From contig DDPF01000004.1 of the NCBI GenBank assembly GCA_002342065.1, forward strand, positions 124,001 through 188,000: DNA of 64,000 nt. The letters run 5' to 3'. This DNA comes from Bacteroidetes bacterium UBA2475. GTDB lineage: Bacteria; Bacteroidota; Bacteroidia; B-17B0; Aurantibacillaceae. Below are positions 34,103 to 43,782 of this stretch, one piece after another. Below the pieces are notes generated by a model. That model was not told where the DNA came from. It did not search any database and saw only the letters and a list, made by a program, of their open reading frames with translations. Both the position numbers and the translations under genes were made by a program. Numbering within the stretch: the stretch's first letter is position 1; each line of letters begins with the position of its first letter.

Positions 34103-36040
34103 ATGAAAAAATTATTATTAAGCGCGTTATTAATTCCATTTATAGCTTTTAGCCAGGTGCCCAATATGCTTAAAGATCTAACTCCCGGAAGTACTGGGTC
34201 TAGCAATATCGGGAAATTTTCAGTTCTCTCGAATAACGATGTTATTTTTTCAGTTTCTAGCCCAAGTGCAACTGCGGGTTTGTGGAAAACAGATGGATCA
34301 ACCTCCGGAACAAATAAGTATAAATCGGTAACCCCTTATATTCCTTTTATAGATTATGCAAACAAAAAGTTTTTTCTTGCAAATACACCCGGCTATATTC
34401 TTTGGAAAACTGATGGAACAACACTAGGTACAGACTCCATAGCAGCACCAAATTTAACCGGCGCGTTATATTTTACAATTTGTAATAATATACTCTACTT
34501 TTTAGGTTCGACAGCAGCTGAAGGGAATGAATTATGGAGAACAGATGGAACTACTGCGGGAACTTATATTGTAAAAGATATTTGGCCTGGAACAAATTAT
34601 GGATTATCGAATGGTTTCGGTGGTTTTTTTGTTTATAATAACGAGTTATATTTTAGAGCCAATGATGGCATTAGTGGCGAAGAATTATGGAAATCAGACG
34701 GAACAAGCGCAGGTACAACTTTATTAAAGGATATTAATGTTGGCTCAAATGCTTCTAATATTTCAGCTATTAGGGTTGGAAACAATGGTGTTTATTTTGT
34801 GGCAAATGACGGTGTAGTGGGTTCTGAACCTTGGTTTACAAGCGGTACAACTGCAGGTACAAATTTAATTTACGATTTAAATGTTGGTCCGAATAGTAGT
34901 TTTGCTTCTCCACAGTTATTTATTTCAAATAATAGTTATTTTACGTATGGGCAAAGTATAATTAAATCGAGCGGAACAACCGCAAGCACAAGTTCAATTA
35001 CCATTAGTCAAACAACCATAAGCCCACTTTATTTATTTAATAATAAATTACATTATGTTGCAAAAGTTTCCGCGCCTCAATCAGACACCTTTAAATTAAA
35101 ATCCATTGACCTAAATTTAGCAAATCTTCAAACTATAAAATCCTTTTCTGTAAGCAACTTTTTATCACCAAATAAAGCAATATTCAATCAAACTGTAAAT
35201 TCTAAAATGATAATTACACTTTGGGGAAATACAAATTTAATGCCTAATTTTTTAATTATAACTAATGGTAATTTAGGCAACGGCAAAATCTTTGCTAACC
35301 CTTGCCAAGGGGCTGATTATACAAATGGTTACTCAATAGCGTTTGACTCAATAAACAAAAAATTATATTATCCAACCAGTTATATTACAACAAATGGCAT
35401 TGAACCAGGATATATTGATATCCAAAACGACACAATAATTCAAATAAAAGACATAACAGCCGGTAGCGCTAGTTCGTATATTTTTGGTCCTGCAACTATA
35501 TGGTCTTTTAAACTTTATAAATTAAATAACAAAAATTATTTCATCGCAAAAAATCCTTCCACAGGTGAAGAAATCTATGAAACTGATTTTACTACTGCTG
35601 GAACATATTTATTGAAAGACATTTATCCAGGTAACTCATCATTTATGAATCCGGGCACTCCTAGCGCTGCAGAATATTCGTATGGTTTATTGGGAGGAAT
35701 TGTTACGCCAAATAATATTTTCTTTGCGGCCAATGATGGCGTAAATGGTTTAGAATTGTGGAGTTTTATAAATTCCCCTAATGGTATAAATGAAAATAAA
35801 CAGCCTGAGTTTAATTTATCTTTATTTCCAAATCCTGCAAAAGATAGCTTTACAGTAAAAGCAGATGTTGCTATTAACTCTTTAATTGTAACAGATGTTC
35901 TTGGAAAAACTATTAAAGAAATTACAGTCGCAGGACAATCGGAAATTATAATTAATACCAACGACCTGCAAACAGGAATTTATTTTGTGACAATTAAAAC
36001 GAATAAAGGTACCGTTACTAAAAAAGTAATTAAAGATTAA
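34103..36040 (+). CDS. ELWxxDGTxxGT-repeat secreted protein with T9SS sorting domain
   Basis: 645 residues from ATG 34103, which begins the signal peptide (MKKLLLSALLIPFIAFSQ). Repeats of the form ELW.(S/T)DGT.AGT..(L/V)KDI occur through the chain (NELWRTDGTTAGTYIVKDIW, EELWKSDGTSAGTTLLKDIN, EEIYETDFTTAGTYLLKDIY), preceded by YF.A.DG strands. Such repeats form beta-propeller-like surface proteins. The end is a type A sorting domain (LSLFPNPAKDSFTVK ... LQTGIYFVTI ... KKVIKD). Function unknown. Its stop codon overlaps that of the convergent outer-membrane protein gene within the palindrome TTAA (36037-36040). An in-frame ATG at 34031 precedes the signal peptide and is rejected. Confidence 0.9.
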   Translation: MKKLLLSALLIPFIAFSQVPNMLKDLTPGSTGSSNIGKFSVLSNNDVIFSVSSPSATAGLWKTDGSTSGTNKYKSVTPYIPFIDYANKKFFLANTPGYILWKTDGTTLGTDSIAAPNLTGALYFTICNNILYFLGSTAAEGNELWRTDGTTAGTYIVKDIWPGTNYGLSNGFGGFFVYNNELYFRANDGISGEELWKSDGTSAGTTLLKDINVGSNASNISAIRVGNNGVYFVANDGVVGSEPWFTSGTTAGTNLIYDLNVGPNSSFASPQLFISNNSYFTYGQSIIKSSGTTASTSSITISQTTISPLYLFNNKLHYVAKVSAPQSDTFKLKSIDLNLANLQTIKSFSVSNFLSPNKAIFNQTVNSKMIITLWGNTNLMPNFLIITNGNLGNGKIFANPCQGADYTNGYSIAFDSINKKLYYPTSYITTNGIEPGYIDIQNDTIIQIKDITAGSASSYIFGPATIWSFKLYKLNNKNYFIAKNPSTGEEIYETDFTTAGTYLLKDIYPGNSSFMNPGTPSAAEYSYGLLGGIVTPNNIFFAANDGVNGLELWSFINSPNGINENKQPEFNLSLFPNPAKDSFTVKADVAINSLIVTDVLGKTIKEITVAGQSEIIINTNDLQTGIYFVTIKTNKGTVTKKVIKD

Positions 36041-37782
36041 AACGGCACAAAAGTTACCCCAAACATAAAGTTAAAGCGTTGGCTTGGGTAGCGGTCCCAG
36101 CGGTAATAGCGTTGGTTGGCAATGTTGTTTAACTGTACAAAAAAGCTTAACATTTTACTGTAGCGGTATTCTGCCCCCAGGTTAATATCCGCCCAGCCTT
36201 TTAATTGTTTTGATATTGGCACATATACACCGCTTGTATCTTGCGTTTGTGTAAGCGCCCATTGTTGTCCAACAAAGAACAGGTCAGCCTTAATAATAAT
36301 TTTACTTTGTAAATTATATGTTCCCGAAAAAGTAAGATCATAATCGGGTTTTTGATAAGCGCGCTCCAAATTTTTAGTTTTGTACAAATAATAATTTCCT
36401 TTGGCGATTATATTTAATTTTTCTTTTAACTGATATTTTAATTGTCCGCTAACAGTTAACAAAGTTGTATTATCATACACAATATTAAAGCGGTTGTAAA
36501 TTTGATTCGTACCACTATAATCAATTACAAAAAATTGAAGGCTGTCGTATTGCGCGTAACTTACCTTTGCATCGTAAGAGGTTTTACTGCTTAAATTTCC
36601 TCTTAAGCCAACAAATGCATTGTATTTATTATTTGTATTACTGTAATACAAAGTTGTATCAACAAATGGATTTTCTTTACTCAACGTTCTGAAACTATTT
36701 TTTATTAAACCACCGGTTACACCGGCATATGGAATGATCATGTTCTCATACACATTATAAAACACATTTAATTTTGGGAAAAAATAAAAGCGCGTTTTGT
36801 CTTTAAAATTATCGAGAGTTCCTGTCAGACCAATATCCGCGTGCCATTTGCTGCCACCGGCTTCAAAGGATGGATTGATACTTACAATGAGATCATTTAT
36901 AGTATCGTTGGATTGTTTATGGTTATAAAAATCGGTAAGCAAGTTTACATTTAATTTTTCTTTATTAATGTACATGCTTCCATTAGCATTGAACTTGATA
37001 TTGTTCTCCGTTTCACGATATAAATTTTGCAAATTATAATAACTTAAACCGATATCATGATTGATCTTTGAACTATCTGTATAATGACTCACCAATCTTA
37101 GTTTAGGCTGAATGAATTGGTAACGCTGACGTGTAAAATCATTCTCCAATTTGTTTAAACTGGTATCGTAACCATAATAATGCACCACGTTGCGCTCGTA
37201 ATTAAAATCGCCCGACAAAGTATGCTTCTTATAAAACTGTTTTGCAAATAGGTTTATTTCATTATCGCTGTAGCCTCCATAACCAACGCCTTCTAAATGA
37301 GGAGTTCCTGAAAAATGCTTAAGGTGTGCGCCATAATTAGTTTCGCGCGAACGTGTGTTACCTATCCAGAATTCACCGTAAGGCATATTGTAAATTGGCC
37401 CGTAACCAACTTTTAATAAAGAATGATACAATTTATTTAAAGGCTCGTTCTGTAATTTTGCCTGTACAATGGGTTGCACCTGGTATTTTGGAAATAATGG
37501 AACAGAAGTGATACCATATTTAAGATCCTTAATACGTTTAACGGTATCTTTTATTTCGGGAACATCAGAAAATTTTAAAGCATCTTTTATAGTAGGTTGA
37601 AATTCGCTTTGCGCCTGGTAATTAAGATCGTTTATGCCGTTTTGCGTTTGTGCCATAACAGCAACAGTATAACCTAATATTATCAAAAGAATTAAGGCCC
37701 ATTCCAATTGTTTTTTACGGCGCTTGTCAAGAAACTCTTTTTTCTTATTTGTTTTGCTTTCTGGTATGTCTAATACACTCAT
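36037..37782 (-). CDS. Predicted outer-membrane beta-barrel protein paired with the TPR protein
   Basis: 581 residues. The N-terminus is unusual: about 28 charged residues (MSVLDIPESKTNKKKEFLDK) come before one hydrophobic segment (LEWALILLIILGYTVAVMAQ). A Pro-rich linker (VPLFPKYQVQPIVQAKLQNE) follows, then a long barrel-like region (about 115-581) ending VTFVPF with aromatic and polar alternation. It resembles a TonB-receptor-type barrel without plug. It starts 3 nt after the 1055-residue TPR gene ends, so the two form an operon. In Bacteroidota I recall this pair together, function unknown. A later start within the Leu codon before EWALILL would give an ordinary signal peptide. Confidence 0.85.
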   Translation of the reverse strand: MSVLDIPESKTNKKKEFLDKRRKKQLEWALILLIILGYTVAVMAQTQNGINDLNYQAQSEFQPTIKDALKFSDVPEIKDTVKRIKDLKYGITSVPLFPKYQVQPIVQAKLQNEPLNKLYHSLLKVGYGPIYNMPYGEFWIGNTRSRETNYGAHLKHFSGTPHLEGVGYGGYSDNEINLFAKQFYKKHTLSGDFNYERNVVHYYGYDTSLNKLENDFTRQRYQFIQPKLRLVSHYTDSSKINHDIGLSYYNLQNLYRETENNIKFNANGSMYINKEKLNVNLLTDFYNHKQSNDTINDLIVSINPSFEAGGSKWHADIGLTGTLDNFKDKTRFYFFPKLNVFYNVYENMIIPYAGVTGGLIKNSFRTLSKENPFVDTTLYYSNTNNKYNAFVGLRGNLSSKTSYDAKVSYAQYDSLQFFVIDYSGTNQIYNRFNIVYDNTTLLTVSGQLKYQLKEKLNIIAKGNYYLYKTKNLERAYQKPDYDLTFSGTYNLQSKIIIKADLFFVGQQWALTQTQDTSGVYVPISKQLKGWADINLGAEYRYSKMLSFFVQLNNIANQRYYRWDRYPSQRFNFMFGVTFVPF

Positions 37783-37785
37783 TGC

Positions 37786-40700
37786 TTAATTTGGTTGCTT
37801 GGTAGTTGTACTATCTTTTGGTGTAGTTGCACCTTCCGCCTCAAATTTTATCTCCTGCATAATATCATCATCTTTATGCGTTTGATTAAATTGCACTTTC
37901 ATATCGTCATACGAGATTTTTTTCTCTGCCGCTTCTTTTGCCGCTTGCTTCGCCTTTAAAATTTCCAAACGCTTATTGGCCTCATCCAAATATTCTTGTT
38001 TCGCTTTGCTTTCAATTAAACTTTCAAGAATAACCTGCGCATCAGCATCGTCGCCTTTTTCAATGTAAGCATCTGCTAATAGCAACATACCTTTATTGTT
38101 CCAGTCGTCGTTACTATATTCATAACTCACCAGTTTATTAATTGTTTTTTCAACTTCTTTGTAATCCTTTTTAGTGAACTGGATCTTCGCAATGTGATAA
38201 TAAGCCTCGGCACCGGTTACATTTTTAGAAGCTTTGGTCATGGACTTAAATTCGAGCATAGCATCATCATAACGCCCAGTTTCGTACAGCGATTTTGCTT
38301 TTATGTATTTTGCTTCGGTAGTTTGCTGTGGCGTTAATTTTTCCATCGCCAAAACTTTTGTACATTCTGTTAAAGCAGTTTCAAATTGATTCAGATAAAA
38401 TGAGCAACGCATAGCTCCCAATTTTGCCAAACTTTTATTTACAGGTGATTCAGCCATTTCCTGCATTTGTAAATACAACGGTAATGCTTCCTGGTATTTT
38501 TTATCTTTATAATATAGATAAGATGCTTTTGTAAGCGATACCTCTGTATAAAGTCCTCTTGGTTTTTGGATCACAAACAAATAACCTGGTAAGGCTAACT
38601 CAAATAAACTTTTATTGTACGCGCATTCTGAAAAACTAAATTGCGCCTCATTAATATATTTACCATTGGGGAATTTTTTAATATAAGCTTCCCATTTAGC
38701 CATGGCCGACTCACAATCTTTTTGTGTATAGTATGCATCGTACGCAGCTATATAAGTAGCTTTCTCGACTTGGTTCTCAGATAAAGGATTGCCAAGTGCG
38801 GCAAAATATTTTTCCATTTCATCTATCTTCCCTTTCTCAGTAAATATTTTTTTAATTACTTCCAATGCCTCTTTTGCCGCGTCGCTTTTCGAATCATACT
38901 TTACGAACTTGTCAAAATATTCATACGCCTTGTCATCCTGTTTGCGCTCGTAATAAATATTTCCCAACTGCGCGTTTGCATTTGATGTGAAAGATGAATT
39001 TGGATAATTCTTCAGGATCTTGTTATAATACACAATAGCATTCTCTTGATCTTTTATGTTGTTGTAATAGGTGTCGGCAATTTCGTTTAGTGCGGCACTT
39101 AAATAATTGGAACCCGGATAACGACTTTCGATCTTTTTTAGTTCCGAAACTTTCTCCGTAAAATTTTTATTTAAACCATCGCATAATGCTTTTTGGTATA
39201 AACAATAATCAACATCAAGTTTATTTTTTGCAATTGCTATTTTGTAATTATCAGATGCCTGCGCAAAATCGCGATTCATAAAATAACTATCACCAACACG
39301 TATATAAGCATCGGTTATTTTATTTTCATCAAATACTTCTTTGGTCAATAAAAATTTGCGGAAAGAAATATTCGCATTCGTAAAATCATCTTTTTCTTTT
39401 CTTTGGAAATAAGAATAGCCTAAAGCATAATTACTAAGATCATACTCCTTTAATTGAGCCACACCGTCCATAACCTGGAATTTTTTCCAAACGTCGATAG
39501 AAGTTGTATAATCCTTTCTGATGTAAGAGATCTCGCCTAACCAATATTGGTTCAAGGCATTTAACTTAAGATCTGTATTTTGCTGTAGCGATTTTTTAAA
39601 TTGTTTCTCAGCATTATCCAATGCGTTATTATTAAAAAATTCAACACCATTAAAATAAATTAATTTTTGATAGGTCACTTTTAAAATAGGATCGATGCTA
39701 CCTAGCGCCTCGATACTTTTAATGGCCATGTCGTAATTTTTTGTAGTAGAATACACATTGATCAAAAAGTTATAACATTCATCTTTCCTTGGCGAAGACG
39801 GATACTCTTTTAAATACTTACTAAAGGCTTTCACCGCTTCGTTAAAAGGAGAAAAATCCAATTCGTAACTCAACTTTGCAAACGCAAACAAAGCATCTTC
39901 TGTAATTTTTTTATCAAGGTTTAATTGGTAAGCGCTGTAGTATGCATTTTTAGCTTTTATCTTTTCGCCGAGTTTTAAATAACAATCGGCCATGTGGTAC
40001 CAGGCATTTTGCGCTAATGAATCTTTATCTACTGTTACTTTTTCAAAATTAATTACCGCATTAGCACAATCGTTTATCTTGTAATAACAATAAGCCAAAG
40101 CATAATTACCTTGCGAATTTCCAGAGGAAAGATTTGTTTTCTTTAAATAAGTTAAAGCGTTATTATAATCCTTTAAATTAAAATAACTTTCTCCTATCAT
40201 CCTGTTTATCTCATCTTCTTTTTGAATGTTGGTGCTATCATCCAATAAAGCAGGAGCTTCTTTTACAACCTTATCGAATTTTCCCTGGATAAAATAAATT
40301 TGAGTGATATAGTAAGGCACAACGCTTCCAAAAGTTTCGTTGCCAACTAATTTATTAAATCCCTGTAAAGCTATTTCGTAATTTTTTTCTTTGTAAGCTA
40401 TATGCGAGTAATAATAGTTGGCAGGCGAAGCATATTTGTTATCCACATCTTTTATTTCGTAAAAATCAGTTTTTGCTTTCTCATCCTGACCAATATCTAA
40501 ATTGCTATAGCCGCGTTTAAAATAAAACTCCGCTAATTGATCTTTGTCTAGTTTGTAAATATCCACTTTCTCGAAAAATTCAATTGTTTCTTTATACTTT
40601 TTCTTCCTGAAGTTTGATTTTCCCAGGTAAAAATGGGCATTATTGATCTTGTTACTCTCCGGATACTTTTCAGCGAATTGCTTCATCTGCCATTCACCAT

Positions 40701-40953
40701 CCTTGTTAAACAGTTCAATAGCGCAGGCCGCAGCATAATAAATTGCATCTGTTTTTAAAATTTTTGATGTGCTTACAGCGGTATATTCGTTAAAACTTTT
40801 TTGCGATTGCACGAATTGCTTTTTATCAAAAAGGTCTAAACCCTGCTTGTACAGGGCATCCTTGTCGGTAAAGAACGCGGTTTTTTGTGCCGGGAGCGTG
40901 GTACTGAAAAATATAAAGAGTGCCAGGGCACTTATTTTTTTTATGTGCTTCAT
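37786..40953 (-). CDS. Large periplasmic TPR-repeat protein
   Basis: 1055 residues. Signal peptide (about 1-22, ending TTLPA), then TPR/Sel1-like helical repeats through nearly the whole chain (for example AYCYYKINDCANAVINFEKV, NALNQYWLGEISYIRKDYTT, ANAQLGNIYYERKQDDKAYE), and a charged C-terminal helix (AAKEAAEKKISYDDMKVQFN) with a low-complexity end. It probably acts as a scaffold in the periplasm or at the outer membrane. The barrel gene follows after 3 nt, which suggests the two proteins work together. Divergent from ftsE over 163 nt. Confidence 0.9.
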   Translation of the reverse strand: MKHIKKISALALFIFFSTTLPAQKTAFFTDKDALYKQGLDLFDKKQFVQSQKSFNEYTAVSTSKILKTDAIYYAAACAIELFNKDGEWQMKQFAEKYPESNKINNAHFYLGKSNFRKKKYKETIEFFEKVDIYKLDKDQLAEFYFKRGYSNLDIGQDEKAKTDFYEIKDVDNKYASPANYYYSHIAYKEKNYEIALQGFNKLVGNETFGSVVPYYITQIYFIQGKFDKVVKEAPALLDDSTNIQKEDEINRMIGESYFNLKDYNNALTYLKKTNLSSGNSQGNYALAYCYYKINDCANAVINFEKVTVDKDSLAQNAWYHMADCYLKLGEKIKAKNAYYSAYQLNLDKKITEDALFAFAKLSYELDFSPFNEAVKAFSKYLKEYPSSPRKDECYNFLINVYSTTKNYDMAIKSIEALGSIDPILKVTYQKLIYFNGVEFFNNNALDNAEKQFKKSLQQNTDLKLNALNQYWLGEISYIRKDYTTSIDVWKKFQVMDGVAQLKEYDLSNYALGYSYFQRKEKDDFTNANISFRKFLLTKEVFDENKITDAYIRVGDSYFMNRDFAQASDNYKIAIAKNKLDVDYCLYQKALCDGLNKNFTEKVSELKKIESRYPGSNYLSAALNEIADTYYNNIKDQENAIVYYNKILKNYPNSSFTSNANAQLGNIYYERKQDDKAYEYFDKFVKYDSKSDAAKEALEVIKKIFTEKGKIDEMEKYFAALGNPLSENQVEKATYIAAYDAYYTQKDCESAMAKWEAYIKKFPNGKYINEAQFSFSECAYNKSLFELALPGYLFVIQKPRGLYTEVSLTKASYLYYKDKKYQEALPLYLQMQEMAESPVNKSLAKLGAMRCSFYLNQFETALTECTKVLAMEKLTPQQTTEAKYIKAKSLYETGRYDDAMLEFKSMTKASKNVTGAEAYYHIAKIQFTKKDYKEVEKTINKLVSYEYSNDDWNNKGMLLLADAYIEKGDDADAQVILESLIESKAKQEYLDEANKRLEILKAKQAAKEAAEKKISYDDMKVQFNQTHKDDDIMQEIKFEAEGATTPKDSTTTKQPN

Positions 40954-41116
40954 TAAAAATTAAATTGCCAAAATTTTGTCACACTAAATTTACCTTCCTT
41001 AGAGCTACACTTTGATGCAGTGCATATGCAGTTATTAACCCTTACGTGTTGATATTGGAATAACTCTATTCAGAATAAAAGTTACAATAGATTTAACTTA
41101 GAAGTTTATTTCAACT

Positions 41117-41785
41117 ATGAGCGAATTGATAAAGTTTGATAATGTAACTATATTTCAGGATGAGCGCCCTGTGGTTGGGAATTTAACTGTTGAAGTAAAG
41201 AAAGGCGAGTTTGTTTATTTGCTTGGTAAAACAGGAAGCGGCAAGAGTAGTTTTTTAAAAACCATTTACGGCGATTTAACATTAAATAACGGCACAGCCA
41301 AGGTTTGCGGCTTTATACTTAATGATCTTAAACAAAAAGAAATTCCGTTTTTGAGACGAAGATTGGGAATTGTTTTCCAGGATTTTCAATTACTTGGCGA
41401 TAGAAGTGTTTATGAGAATTTGAAATTTGTAATGAAAGCAACCGGTTGGAAAGAAGAAGCAAAAATTAAAGAACGTGTGTTGGATGTGCTTAAAAAAGTA
41501 AATTTAGACGGCAAAGAAAATAAAATGCCACACGAGCTTTCCGGTGGAGAGCAGCAAAGGGTAAGCATTGCACGTGCCCTGGTAAATAATCCGGAAATAA
41601 TTTTAGCCGATGAGCCAACCGGAAATTTAGATCCTGAAACTTCTGAAGAAATTTTAGTGCTTTTAAAACAATTGAGCGAAAGTGGTTGCGCCGTGTTATT
41701 TGCTACGCATGATATGCTGGTGTACAATAAATTTAAATCGCGCACATTATTGTTCGAGAACGGAAAAGTGATAGAGAAGAATTAG
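41117..41785 (+). CDS. ftsE: FtsE-like ABC ATPase (cell division)
   Basis: 222 residues. Walker A GKTGSGKSS (about 37-45), Q-loop IVFQDFQLLGDRSVYENLKF, signature ELSGGEQQRVSIARAL, Walker B IILADEPTGNLDPET and switch His ATHD. The wording of the Q-loop and its 'LL.DR.V.EN' are typical of FtsE, which with FtsX controls peptidoglycan hydrolases at the division site. No ftsX is adjacent, so its partner must be elsewhere. It is followed after 41 nt by a DUF2238 membrane-protein gene. A LolD-like role is the main alternative. Confidence 0.85.
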   Translation: MSELIKFDNVTIFQDERPVVGNLTVEVKKGEFVYLLGKTGSGKSSFLKTIYGDLTLNNGTAKVCGFILNDLKQKEIPFLRRRLGIVFQDFQLLGDRSVYENLKFVMKATGWKEEAKIKERVLDVLKKVNLDGKENKMPHELSGGEQQRVSIARALVNNPEIILADEPTGNLDPETSEEILVLLKQLSESGCAVLFATHDMLVYNKFKSRTLLFENGKVIEKN

Positions 41786-41826
41786 GCCTCATTTTTTCAA
41801 CGATATTTGTTTTACAAGATCTCTTT

Positions 41827-42465
41827 ATGCAATTTACAACTGCCGGCAGTCCTAAACGTCTGCATTTTTCAAAGAATTTATTCTTAAAGATCTGTCTAGG
41901 ACTATTCTTATGCCTATGGATATTTACTTTAGTTAAAACCAGCAATCTTGGCAATTGGTTCATTGAGAATAGCCTCGTATTTATTTTTCTTGGCGGCTTA
42001 ATTCTTAGTTACAAAAAATTCCAGTTCAGTAATTTAAGTTATTTACTTATTACTGTTTATTTGTGTTTGCACATTTATGGTGCCATGCACACTTATGCGT
42101 TAAACCCTTTCGGTTTTTGGTTGCAGGAAACTTTTCATTTGGCGCGCAACCATTACGATCGCATTGTGCATTTTAGTTTTGGCTTTTTACTGGCTTACCC
42201 TATGCGTGATTATTTTAAGAATTGGTTTGAATGGCCAAATTGGGTGTGTTGGGTGCTGCCCTGCGAAATTACCCTCTCGTTTGGCGGCATGTATGAATTA
42301 ATAGAATATGCAGTAGCCGATATCTTTTTTCCAAGCATGGGTGGTGATTATCTTGGCTCCCAAGGCGATATATGGGACGCTCAAAAAGATATGGGACTGG
42401 CCTTTGTTGGAGCAATTTTAATTATGTTGATTGTTTTTACTTTAAAAAAGGTGTTTGGGAAATAA
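41827..42465 (+). CDS. DUF2238 (YjdF-like) integral membrane protein
   Basis: 212 residues with several membrane helices (about 22-40, 50-62, 72-90, 195-210). The conserved core is HIYGAMHTYALNPFG, ARNHYDRIVHFSFGFLLAYP, ELIEYAVADIFFPSMGGDYL and GSQGDIWDAQKDMGLAFVGA, which I recognise as the DUF2238/YjdF family of unknown function. The clustered His, Tyr and Asp residues facing the membrane suggest metal or ligand binding (inference). It follows ftsE by 41 nt and may share its transcript. The 211 nt downstream contain low-complexity and repeat-like words, noted separately. Confidence 0.85.
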   Translation: MQFTTAGSPKRLHFSKNLFLKICLGLFLCLWIFTLVKTSNLGNWFIENSLVFIFLGGLILSYKKFQFSNLSYLLITVYLCLHIYGAMHTYALNPFGFWLQETFHLARNHYDRIVHFSFGFLLAYPMRDYFKNWFEWPNWVCWVLPCEITLSFGGMYELIEYAVADIFFPSMGGDYLGSQGDIWDAQKDMGLAFVGAILIMLIVFTLKKVFGK

Positions 42466-42469
42466 TTTA

Positions 42470-42560
42470 ACCACAGAGAACACAGAGGTTTTTCACATAA
42501 GCCACAAAGAAATATCAGTGGCTATCTGCCCAATCAGCGTCATCAGCGTTCCATCACGTG
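42470..42560. repeat. Repeat-like intergenic words after the DUF2238 gene
   Basis: This gap holds ACCACAGAGAACACAGAGG, a 6-bp inverted pair AGCCAC/GTGGCT (42500-42523) and AATCAGCGTCATCAGCGTT. They resemble words I recall from intergenic regions of many unrelated genomes and look like decayed dispersed repeats. This rests on recollection, not a search; no ORF is visible. Confidence 0.35.
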
Positions 42561-42676
42561 ACAAAAACCTCAAAAATCTTACATCTGTATCTTTTTAAAA
42601 GAAGTCAGTTTTTAAAACACTTCATCTATGCTGAAATTTGTGTTGTAATAGTATATTAACGCATAAATTTTAGAAG

Positions 42677-43195
42677 ATGAAAAATACAACGAAAAAAATA
42701 GCGCTTACTTTATTAAGCACATTGTTTATTATAGGAAATTATTTTGGTAACGGAAAAACAACCGACACATCCTGCCTGCAATTAAGTGGCAAGGTGTTGA
42801 AACTAAAAACAACTTCTTCAAATTCTTACACAGTTGCATTAATGCGCGACCATAAAGTGGTAGAAACTAAAATAATTAAAGGGAACAGGGAATTTAAATT
42901 TACCCTTAAAAAAAATAAATTTTACACTATACAGATTTTAAAAGAAGGTTATGTGCCGCGTACTGTGAGTATAGACACGAAATTGGCAGAAGAACATGAT
43001 GGTTTATATCGTTTTGCTTTTGACACTGAATTAATTGATGAGTCGGAAGCTAAGAATCTAAACAAAAAAGCGCTTGATTTGCCTATAGCGCATATTTCTT
43101 TTAACCCTAAAAAAAGATGGTTCACGTATAATGAAGAATATACAAAACAGGTAAAGAAAAATATTTACAGTGGACATGTGCAGTTAAATAAATAA
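42677..43195 (+). CDS. Small secreted beta-sandwich protein, function unknown
   Basis: 172 residues. Signal peptide (about 1-24), then a single domain of alternating strands: LQLSGKVLKLKTTSSNSYTV, ALMRDHKVVETKIIKGNREF, KFTLKKNKFYTIQILKEGYV. The pattern resembles a PEGA or CarboxypepD_reg-like module. The C-terminal 60 residues (YRFAFDTELIDESEAKNLNK ... HISFNPKKRWFTYNEEYTKQ) match proteins I have seen uncharacterised in Bacteroidota. A TAAATTTT word near the start is a weak promoter candidate. It converges on the SRPBCC gene with 1 nt between. Confidence 0.8.
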   Translation: MKNTTKKIALTLLSTLFIIGNYFGNGKTTDTSCLQLSGKVLKLKTTSSNSYTVALMRDHKVVETKIIKGNREFKFTLKKNKFYTIQILKEGYVPRTVSIDTKLAEEHDGLYRFAFDTELIDESEAKNLNKKALDLPIAHISFNPKKRWFTYNEEYTKQVKKNIYSGHVQLNK

Positions 43196-43196
43196 A

Positions 43197-43646
43197 TTAA
43201 ACATTAAATTCCTTTACACCTTGTTCCAATAAATTCTTTAAACTATTCAGTACTTTTTTCCAATTCCGCTCTGAGTGCTCTTTCATTTTTTCATTCGGAA
43301 TATTTTCCTGACTAATGGTAAGGTTGGTCTTGCCATTTTCGCTCGACAGAAAATAAGATATGTTAACATAATTTTCTGGCGTATCTTCAATGCCTGACAT
43401 TGAGCTCCAGTAGTTATATTGCAACATTTTATTTGTCTCGAAGCGTAAAACTATTCCCTTGTCCTCGTATGATCTTCCTTCCCATTCTCCCTTAAATACT
43501 ATTGATCCGCCAATTCTCCAATCGGTAATGGTATCTGTGCCAAAAAAGTATTGTTTAATTATTTCCGCTTTTGTTAAGGCTTCCCAAACATCTGATATCG
43601 GCCTATTAATAACCGTGCTTACTTTTACTGATATTTCGCTTTTCAT
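43197..43646 (-). CDS. SRPBCC/AHSA1-family protein
   Basis: 149 residues from ATG 43646. The family pattern is clear: VSTVINRPISDVWEALTKAE at the start, then YFFGTDTITDWRIGGSIVFK, WEGRSYEDKGIVL and a C-terminal helix (HSERNWKKVLNSLKNLLEQG). This START-like fold binds hydrophobic ligands or, as in Aha1, a chaperone; the ligand is not predictable. A TTG start at 43673 would add nine residues (MSVNNKSTV) outside the fold, so ATG 43646 is preferred. It lies 136 nt after the ABC-2 permease gene and may be separately transcribed. Confidence 0.88.
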   Translation of the reverse strand: MKSEISVKVSTVINRPISDVWEALTKAEIIKQYFFGTDTITDWRIGGSIVFKGEWEGRSYEDKGIVLRFETNKMLQYNYWSSMSGIEDTPENYVNISYFLSSENGKTNLTISQENIPNEKMKEHSERNWKKVLNSLKNLLEQGVKEFNV

Positions 43647-43782
43647 GACAGTGCTTTTATTATTTACACTCAAAAAATCATGCCAATGGCATTACATGGA
43701 AAACGAAGAGTTTTATTGTTTTGTTGCATATAAATGCCCAAAAATATCCTCAGGTATCAACTCAAATAACAAAAAATAACAA

